From the NCBI GenBank assembly GCA_964654415.1, contig CAZZIP010000026.1:1-10332 (forward strand): DNA of 10,332 bases, in the 5' to 3' direction. Shown piece by piece: positions 5,693-10,332 of this stretch. The DNA comes from Methylohalobius sp964654415. Its GTDB lineage: Bacteria > Pseudomonadota > Gammaproteobacteria > Methylococcales > Methylothermaceae. Position 1 is the first letter of the stretch. Each line of letters opens with the position of its first letter. The notes beneath the pieces were generated by a model. The model was not told the origin of the DNA. It did not search any database and worked only from the letters and a program-made list of their open reading frames with translations. A program made the translations under genes and the position numbers.

Positions 5693-7432
5693 ATGAATTG
5701 GCATTCAGTCGGCATGCGTCTGGTATTGGTAGTGATGGGTCTGCTCGCGCTGGCAGCCGGCAGTTTGATCTGGCTTTATGTTTTCCAGCAGCGCCAGATG
5801 GTGATCGAAGCCGAGACTACCGGCGCCAAAAACGTGCTTGTGGTGGCTGAGATGGTACAGGAGCAGACCGCGGAGCAGTGGAAGCTTGGCATATTCACCC
5901 CTGAGCGGTTGCGCGCTTTTGCCCAGTTACCAGAAGCCCAAGCACGGCAGAAAATCCTTGCCGCGGTGCCGGTGGGAGTTTCTTGGGAGTGGATCCAACT
6001 CAAAGCCAGAGAAAAAGGCTACCAGCTCAAAACGCCGCGTCAGAACCCACGCAATCCAAGCAACGCTCCGGATGCCTTAGAGTCTCAGGCGCTCGACTAT
6101 TTTGCCCGCCACCCGCAGGCTACCGAGTACCGCCTGATCGACAAAGAGCAAAATGCCTTAAGGTATTTCCGCCCAGTCCGGTTAAGCGAGCCGTGCTTAT
6201 TCTGCCACGGCGATCCTAGGACTTCCGAAAGCCTATGGGGGAGAAGCGATGGCAGGGACTTGCTAGGCTATCCGATGGAAGGCAAACAAGTCGGAGATTT
6301 GCACGGGGCGTTCGAAATCATTGCGCCCTTGGATGAGGCCAGTGCGACCATTACGGCTAATGCAATCAAGGGCGCCGGGCTGATTATGCTGGTTACCCTG
6401 GTCATTGCCGCCGGGCTGTTTTTTACTACTAAACGCCTGGTGGTCGAACCCCTGACTGCTTTGGGCCTGAAGCTGCAGGACATCGCCCAGGGCGAAGGGG
6501 ACTTGACTGCTAGGCTAGAAGTTAAAGGCAAAACCGAGTTTGCTTGGGTGGCGCATAGCTTCAATCAATTCATGAAAAAACTGCGCAACCTAGTATTGAC
6601 GGTAAAGGACAGCAGCCGAGATCTAGCCGAGGATTCCAACCATCTGGATCGATTGGCGGAAGGCACCGAAGTGGGGGCGGCAAGCCAGCGCGGCGAATTG
6701 GCGCATGTGGCGGCTACGATGCAGCAGATGACAGCGGCAATACAGGAGATCGCGCACAGCACCACTAAAGCGGCGGATGCCTCCCAAGCCACGGACGCCG
6801 AAGTCAAGGCGGGTCAGGCAGTTGTCCGCGAAGCGATTGCCAAAATCGGCCAGCTCGCCTCAGAGGTGGACAAGGCAGCGCAGGTCTTGAGGGAATTAGA
6901 AGGCGACAGCGACAGTATCGGCGAGGTGCTCAAAATCATCGGCGACATTGCCGATCAGACCAATCTGCTCGCGCTTAACGCGGCGATCGAAGCCGCCCGC
7001 GCTGGCGAACAAGGGCGAGGATTTGCGGTGGTGGCAGAGGAGGTCCGCACTTTGGCTTCGCGCACCCAGGAGTCTACCGCCGAGATCCAGCAAACCATCG
7101 AGCGCTTGCGCAATCGCGCGCGTCAGGCGGTGGAGGTAATTTCAAAGAGCAAGGAACAGGCCCAGGCGAGCATGGCCGAAGCTCATGCTGTCAACACGGT
7201 GCTGGACAACGTGACCCGCATGATCGATGAAGTCAAAGAGATGAACGCCCAGATCGCCAGTGCGGTGGAAGAACAAAGCGTGGTGAGCGAGGAGATCAAC
7301 CAGAACGTCGTTCGAGTCAACGCCGAGGTGGATGCCGCTCTCTCCAAGTTGGGGGAAACCCGCCAGGCCATCGTCCACTTGCACGAGCAGGCCGGCAAGC
7401 TCGCGGACATCGTCGGTCAGTTTCGGACCTGA
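5693..7432 (+). CDS. Methyl-accepting chemotaxis protein with Tll0287-like (DUF3365) haem-type sensor domain
   Basis: This is an inner-membrane chemoreceptor of 579 residues. A first membrane helix lies at about residues 8-28 and a second at about 227-246. Between them is a periplasmic sensor domain of the Tll0287-like/DUF3365 type, with CLFCHGDP at 168-175. CxxCH is the covalent haem c attachment motif, so redox or gas sensing is plausible (inference). A HAMP domain follows at about 247-300, then a long coiled-coil signalling domain. The conserved CheA/CheW-contact tip occupies about 411-455 (GDIADQTNLLALNAAIEAAR and GRGFAVVAEEVRTLA). There is no C-terminal NWETF-like tail for CheR tethering; the protein ends QFRT. 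A strong ribosome binding site, GGAGGAG at 5682-5688, fixes the start. It follows metR by 55 bp on the same strand, but I see no functional link. No other chemotaxis gene is in the window. Confidence 0.93.
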   Translation: MNWHSVGMRLVLVVMGLLALAAGSLIWLYVFQQRQMVIEAETTGAKNVLVVAEMVQEQTAEQWKLGIFTPERLRAFAQLPEAQARQKILAAVPVGVSWEWIQLKAREKGYQLKTPRQNPRNPSNAPDALESQALDYFARHPQATEYRLIDKEQNALRYFRPVRLSEPCLFCHGDPRTSESLWGRSDGRDLLGYPMEGKQVGDLHGAFEIIAPLDEASATITANAIKGAGLIMLVTLVIAAGLFFTTKRLVVEPLTALGLKLQDIAQGEGDLTARLEVKGKTEFAWVAHSFNQFMKKLRNLVLTVKDSSRDLAEDSNHLDRLAEGTEVGAASQRGELAHVAATMQQMTAAIQEIAHSTTKAADASQATDAEVKAGQAVVREAIAKIGQLASEVDKAAQVLRELEGDSDSIGEVLKIIGDIADQTNLLALNAAIEAARAGEQGRGFAVVAEEVRTLASRTQESTAEIQQTIERLRNRARQAVEVISKSKEQAQASMAEAHAVNTVLDNVTRMIDEVKEMNAQIASAVEEQSVVSEEINQNVVRVNAEVDAALSKLGETRQAIVHLHEQAGKLADIVGQFRT

Positions 7433-7450
7433 AGGCGAACCTCTGTGCCC

Positions 7451-7741
7451 CTACCGGCCTCGCAGCCGGTTCAGCTCCTCCAAGAGATCGATGACTAACG
7501 CCGCTCCTTCGAGGTTGACCCCAAGGTCCCGTTCCAGCCTAAGGGCGATGCGCAGGCGCTCGAAAGCAGGAGCGTTAAAGCGCCAGGTGGAAGGCTCTTC
7601 GCCTTCCACCTCGATCACCCCTTCGTTGACCAGCTCGATTACTTCTTCGGCGCTCACCTCGCAAATTTGGCACACCTCCACCAGTGTCAGGCTGAAGTGT
7701 TCGTCCAGTACCACGCCGGACAAGATTTCGTTCTCTTGCAT
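7451..7741 (-). CDS. cbpM: Chaperone modulator CbpM
   Basis: The 96-residue protein resembles CbpM, which binds the J-domain of CbpA and inhibits its co-chaperone and DNA-binding activity. A MerR-like helix-turn-helix region is seen at about residues 18-48 (LTLVEVCQICEVSAEEV), followed by a helical part rich in leucine and acidic residues. Length fits the family (about 100). It starts 3 nt after the cbpA stop codon. Its ribosome binding site GGGAGGA (plus 7748-7754) lies in the last codons of cbpA, so the two are translationally linked. The stop codon lies within a 6-bp stem-loop (7453-7470) and only 18 bp separate it from the converging chemoreceptor gene. Confidence 0.9.
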   Translation of the reverse strand: MQENEILSGVVLDEHFSLTLVEVCQICEVSAEEVIELVNEGVIEVEGEEPSTWRFNAPAFERLRIALRLERDLGVNLEGAALVIDLLEELNRLRGR

Positions 7742-7744
7742 GGC

Positions 7745-8680
7745 TTATCCTCCCATCCCTTGGCGGGGATCCATCGGCATACGCGCGGCCATTTCCTCGT
7801 AGAAACGCTTTTTGGACTCGGTGTCCGCCGGTGGGGTGTGGATTTTCAAGACTACGTATTGATCCCCAGGCGGAATACCCAAGCCCTTGCCTTTCAGGCG
7901 CAGTTTTTGGTCGGTTTTGGAGCCAGCCGGAATCTTTAGTTCTACTTTACCATCTAGGGTCGGAACCTGGACCTTGGCTCCCAAGGCGGCTTCCCAGGGA
8001 GTGATAGGCAGCTCCAAATACAAGTCTTTGCCCTCCACTTTGAAGAATCGGTGAGGTTTGAAATGGACTTCCAGATACAGGTCTCCTGCCGGTCCCCCGC
8101 CTATCCCAGGCGCTCCCTGGCCCGCCAGACGGATCTTTTGCCCTTCCAGAATTCCCGCCGGAATCTTGACTTGGAGTTGTTTGGTCCGGTCTACTAGGCG
8201 GCCGCTGGCCGGATCCACCTCCGGGACGCTTAAGCGGATGGTCTGGGTGGTGCCGCGGTAAGCGTCTTCTAAGTCGATGTAAACTTGAGCGTGCAAATCT
8301 TCTCCCCGCATCCTGAGACCGCCTCGGCCTCGGGGGCGAAAGCCGCCGCCGAACAGCGCTTCGAAGAATTCGCTGAAATCTCTAAAGCCGGTTCTAGCAT
8401 ACTCTCGGCCGAAGCCAAAGCGCTCCTCCCAGTCCGGGGGCGGGCGAAATCCTTGTCCGGCTTGCCAACCGCTGCCTAGTTGATCGTAAGCCTTGCGCTT
8501 TTGTGGGTCTTTTAAAACTTCATAGGCTTCAGAGACTTCTTTGAATTTTTCCTCGGCGTTAGGTTCCTTGCTGACATCCGGGTGATACTTGCGCGCTAGC
8601 TTGCGGTAGGCGCGCTTGATCTCTTCTTCACTGGCATGGCGGGGAACGCCTAAGATTTGATAGTAATCCTTAAATTCCAT
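7745..8680 (-). CDS. cbpA: Curved-DNA-binding DnaJ-type co-chaperone CbpA
   Basis: CbpA is a class II J-domain protein that stimulates DnaK and can bind curved DNA. The J-domain fills residues 1-68 with the HPD motif at 33-35. A Gly/Phe-rich linker follows to about 115. The C-terminal substrate-binding domains begin near GEDLHAQVYIDLEDAYRG. The CxxCxGxG zinc-finger repeats of true DnaJ are absent, which together with the 311-residue length (E. coli CbpA is about 306) and the cbpM neighbour identifies CbpA. The ATG at 8680 is set by the J-domain start; there is no clear ribosome binding site before it. It heads the cbpA-cbpM operon. Its upstream region holds a cloverleaf-like set of inverted repeats and a possible heat-shock promoter. 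Confidence 0.95.
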   Translation of the reverse strand: MEFKDYYQILGVPRHASEEEIKRAYRKLARKYHPDVSKEPNAEEKFKEVSEAYEVLKDPQKRKAYDQLGSGWQAGQGFRPPPDWEERFGFGREYARTGFRDFSEFFEALFGGGFRPRGRGGLRMRGEDLHAQVYIDLEDAYRGTTQTIRLSVPEVDPASGRLVDRTKQLQVKIPAGILEGQKIRLAGQGAPGIGGGPAGDLYLEVHFKPHRFFKVEGKDLYLELPITPWEAALGAKVQVPTLDGKVELKIPAGSKTDQKLRLKGKGLGIPPGDQYVVLKIHTPPADTESKKRFYEEMAARMPMDPRQGMGG

Positions 8681-8703
8681 CGGTGGTTTAAAATTTCTGT
8701 TTT

Positions 8704-8770
8704 GCTGCTCTCGACCACGAGGTCGGGGAAAATCCTGTCCTTTCAGAGGGTTACATGATAACCGAGCAGC
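8704..8770 (-). other. Cloverleaf-like nested inverted repeats in the cbpA leader
   Basis: On the minus strand a 7-bp closing stem GCTGCTC/GAGCAGC (plus 8764-8770 with 8704-8710) encloses three hairpins. They are GGTTA/TAACC with a 5-nt loop (plus 8749-8763), GAAAG/TTTTC with a 7-nt loop and one G-U pair (plus 8728-8744), and CGACC/GGTCG with a 4-nt loop (plus 8712-8725). Linkers are only 0-4 nt. On the plus strand the middle hairpin gains an A-C mismatch instead of the G-U pair, which mildly favours a minus-strand RNA, the cbpA leader. It is not a tRNA: the T-loop sequence and U33 are missing. It could be a structured leader or RNA thermometer (inference). Confidence 0.4.
8725..8748 (-). promoter_or_regulatory. 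Possible sigma-32-type promoter of cbpA
   Basis: On the minus strand CTCTGAA (plus 8742-8748) and CCCC followed by GACCT (plus 8725-8728 onward) are separated by 13 bp. The heat-shock sigma consensus is CTTGAA, 13-17 bp, then CCCCAT. The match is partial, but the position fits: start near 8715, leader of about 35 nt. Using this promoter would exclude most of the cloverleaf structure from the transcript. Confidence 0.3.
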
Positions 8771-8778
8771 GCGAAAGA

Positions 8779-8819
8779 TGATATTGTAAAAACGTACTAG
8801 ATTCTCTTTTACAATATCA
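8779..8819. promoter_or_regulatory. Perfect 13-bp inverted repeat, candidate operator before the flavoprotein gene
   Basis: TGATATTGTAAAA (8779-8791) is repeated in inverted form at 8807-8819 with 15 bp between, so the arm centres are 28 bp apart. The right arm holds TACAAT at 8810-8815, a 5/6 match to the -10 consensus at a suitable distance from the gene at 8841. By symmetry the left arm offers the same hexamer in the cbpA direction. A protein bound to both arms would control one or both divergent genes. The regulator is not in the window. No T run follows, so it is not a terminator. Confidence 0.6.
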
Positions 8820-8840
8820 CCTTTTAGGAATCCGCTAGAT

Positions 8841-9911
8841 ATGAACGCCGTTCCTTCCTGGTCCGCTTATCTGATCGAGGCCGGGCGGCTTGCCCCCTCG
8901 GCCGACAATTCTCAGCCTTGGCGTTTTGTCTTCGACGGCCAACGGCTTACCGTAGAGTTCGATGAGGCTCGCGGCGGCCAGTTGGGACGCCATCACCCGG
9001 CGGTGCTATTGGCGTTTGGCGCGCTGCTTGAAAATCTCCTACAAGCTGCTAAAGCGGCTGAGATCGACACTGGCCGCTGGGAATTTCCCGACTTCTTGAA
9101 GACCGGCTGCCTGGTGCAAATTTCTACCCCTACTCAGAGCCTAATCGAGGTCGAAATTCCAAAAGTCATCTGTGCCCGCCATACCAACCGCCGCCCATTT
9201 GCTAAGACGCCGCTTGCTGACGATTTGGTCAAAGCAATCCAAGCGCTTTGCCAAGGGGAAGTAAAAACCCTAGTGTTTACAAAGCGGGAGGCGATCACCC
9301 AGCTTTCTGAGCTGGTGCGCCTGGCTTCGGAGCTGCGCTTTCAGACTGAGGAAATTCACCGCTGGTTAGCTGGATCTTTGCGATTTACGGAGGAAGAAGC
9401 CGCGCGCGGGGACGGTTTGGACATAGACACGCTCGCCTTACCTCCAGGCGGAAAGCTCCTTAGCCGCTTTTTGCGCCGGTGGGAGCGCATGGCCGTCCTC
9501 AACCGCCTAGGCGCCTACAAGCTCCTGGCGTACATCGAAGCTTCCCAGTTTACTCAGGCTGGCGCGATCGTTGCAATCGCGAGCACGAGAATAGAAAACA
9601 GCGTTTGGCTCGAAGCCGGAAGGCTTCTGGAGCGAGTATGGCTCGCCCTTACTGAACAGGAACTGGCTATCCATCCTTACTTCGTGTTGGCCGATCAACT
9701 TTGGCGCTTTGGAACCAGTAAGATTCCGACCCATCTTCATGGGGCCGCCGCACGTTTAGCCCAAGAAGCGAAGACTTTGTTTGCCGAAATGACTCCTCTT
9801 ATGCTTTTGCGCGTAGGATATGCCAAACAAGCTGCCAAGCGTTCCAAGCGGCTGCCGATTTCTGTCTTGGTGTTGACGCAAGCTAATACAGCTCATGGCC
9901 TCTCCAGGTAG
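8841..9911 (+). CDS. Nitroreductase-fold (Acg-like) flavoprotein, 356 aa
   Basis: The N-terminus carries AGRLAPSADNSQPWRF (about residues 14-29), the FMN-site motif of a nitroreductase branch that includes Acg-like proteins and nitroreductase domains fused to ThiF. A second branch marker, RHTNRRPF, is at 113-120. Typical nitroreductases have about 200 residues; Acg-like proteins have about 330 and contain two related halves, which fits this length. Acg family members are thought to sequester or use FMN and are linked to stress or dormancy responses. The substrate is unknown here. The ATG at 8841 follows AGGAA at 8826-8830 at a rather long 10 nt. A perfect 13-bp dyad, likely its operator, lies 21 bp upstream. 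It is divergent from cbpA. Confidence 0.75.
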   Translation: MNAVPSWSAYLIEAGRLAPSADNSQPWRFVFDGQRLTVEFDEARGGQLGRHHPAVLLAFGALLENLLQAAKAAEIDTGRWEFPDFLKTGCLVQISTPTQSLIEVEIPKVICARHTNRRPFAKTPLADDLVKAIQALCQGEVKTLVFTKREAITQLSELVRLASELRFQTEEIHRWLAGSLRFTEEEAARGDGLDIDTLALPPGGKLLSRFLRRWERMAVLNRLGAYKLLAYIEASQFTQAGAIVAIASTRIENSVWLEAGRLLERVWLALTEQELAIHPYFVLADQLWRFGTSKIPTHLHGAAARLAQEAKTLFAEMTPLMLLRVGYAKQAAKRSKRLPISVLVLTQANTAHGLSR

Positions 9912-10019
9912 CCTGAAAATTAAAAGCTTAGCTTGCTAATACTCCGGCGGGGAGAGTAGCCGCTTGACACACCGTGGCTAATCCGTCGAGGTGCTTTCAG
10001 CCCGCACAAGATCATCGAC

Positions 10020-10046
10020 CCGTAAAAAGCGGCCGGCTATTTTCGG
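10020..10046. terminator. Imperfect stem-loop between converging genes
   Basis: Arms of 11 nt (10020-10030 and 10036-10046) pair at 9 positions around a 5-nt GGCCG loop, with A runs on one arm and T runs on the other. It sits between the ends of two converging genes, where a bidirectional terminator is expected. No T run follows the stem. The rest of 9912-10087 shows nothing I can assign. Confidence 0.3.
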
Positions 10047-10087
10047 CTTCATAGTCCCTTGGAGTATGGGATCGACAGCCGCATCCA

Positions 10088-10332
10088 TTACCTAGTTCCT
10101 AGAAAATGCCACATCGCTCCTAAGATCGCCCCCACTCCGGCCACATAAATCCCAAAGCTCCAGATCATCAACCGGTCCAGACGCCGGTTGAGCGCCTCAA
10201 AGCGCTTGTCGACGGCTTCAAAGCGCTTGTTCATGTCTTCAAAGCGCTTGTCGATCGCTTCAAAGCGCTTGTTCATGTCTTCAAAGCGCTTGTCGATCGC
10301 TTCAAAGCGCTTGTTCATGTCCTCAAAGCGCT
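10088..10332 (-). CDS. Coiled-coil heptad-repeat protein with C-terminal membrane segment (5' end outside window)
   Basis: The visible C-terminal part consists of alternating heptads KRFEAID and KRFEDMN, then a less regular stretch (NRRLDRL), then one hydrophobic segment (MIWSFGIYVAGVGAILGAMW) and a short tail ending GTR. It would form a long coiled coil anchored in the membrane by its C-terminus. The frame stays open to the right edge and continues the heptads (KRFED before the ATG at 10318), so that ATG is probably internal and the real start lies beyond 10332. I do not recognise a named family; similar small repeat proteins are usually annotated as hypothetical. No function is claimed. It converges with the flavoprotein gene. 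Confidence 0.75.
   Translation of the reverse strand, partial: RFEDMNKRFEAIDKRFEDMNKRFEAIDKRFEDMNKRFEAVDKRFEALNRRLDRLMIWSFGIYVAGVGAILGAMWHFLGTR
10197..10332. repeat. 21-bp tandem repeat (42-bp higher order) inside the coiled-coil gene
   Basis: Units begin at 10197, 10218, 10239, 10260, 10281 and 10302, and a partial one at 10323. Each starts with TCAAAGCGCTT. The second half alternates between GTCGATCGCT and GTTCATGTCT (10197 and 10302 carry small changes), making a 42-bp super-repeat that encodes 14 residues. The array runs off the right edge. Near-identity at DNA level points to recent expansion or gene conversion. Confidence 0.95.

Noticed and set aside
8704..8770. tRNA gene
   Set aside because: The cloverleaf lacks the GTTCRA T-loop sequence, has A at the U33 position and lacks a normal D-loop. 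Kept only as a structured leader candidate.
10050..10080. Degenerate CRISPR repeat (GGGATCGAC at 10068-10076)
   Set aside because: Only nine bases match the repeat 3' end, the GC hairpin core is missing and no second unit lies 61 bp away.

Overview
The window looks like chromosome of a Gammaproteobacterium. The basis is a metE/metR divergent pair with MetR boxes, a cbpA-cbpM chaperone pair and a type I-E-like CRISPR repeat. No rRNA, tRNA or phylogenetic marker is present, so the assignment stays at class level and is inferred.

Layout: (1) 1-1576 is a CRISPR array with 26 repeats of 28 nt and a strict 61-bp period. It enters the window already under way. Its crRNA orientation is left to right, so leader and cas genes should lie upstream, outside the window. 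(2) 1577-2288 holds the most unusual structure. A 27th repeat sits alone at 2261-2288. Between it and repeat 26 is a 651-bp segment carrying a half-length TauE/SafE-type membrane gene, bracketed by a 24-bp direct repeat (23/24 identical). Removing exactly 651 bp puts repeat 27 back one 61-bp period after repeat 26, so the segment appears to have been inserted inside what was spacer 26. (3) 2343-4622 is metE on the minus strand. (4) 4623-4719 is the metE-metR control region with two MetR boxes 10 bp apart. (5) 4720-5637 is metR. (6) 5693-7432 is a methyl-accepting chemotaxis protein with a Tll0287-like sensor domain containing a CxxCH haem-attachment motif. (7) 7451-8680, minus strand, is the cbpA-cbpM operon. 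(8) 8681-8840 is a divergent intergenic region with a cloverleaf-like nest of inverted repeats in the cbpA leader and a perfect 13-bp dyad before the next gene. (9) 8841-9911 is a nitroreductase/Acg-like flavoprotein. (10) 10088 to the right edge is the end of a heptad-repeat coiled-coil protein with a C-terminal membrane segment, built on a 21-bp DNA tandem repeat.

Working together: MetR with homocysteine would activate metE for cobalamin-independent methionine synthesis. CbpA is a DnaJ-type co-chaperone and CbpM its modulator. The chemoreceptor, flavoprotein and coiled-coil gene appear to be independent units. The array is a defence memory whose cas machinery is not visible here. The inserted membrane gene has its own candidate promoter and a very strong ribosome binding site, so it could be expressed independently of the array.
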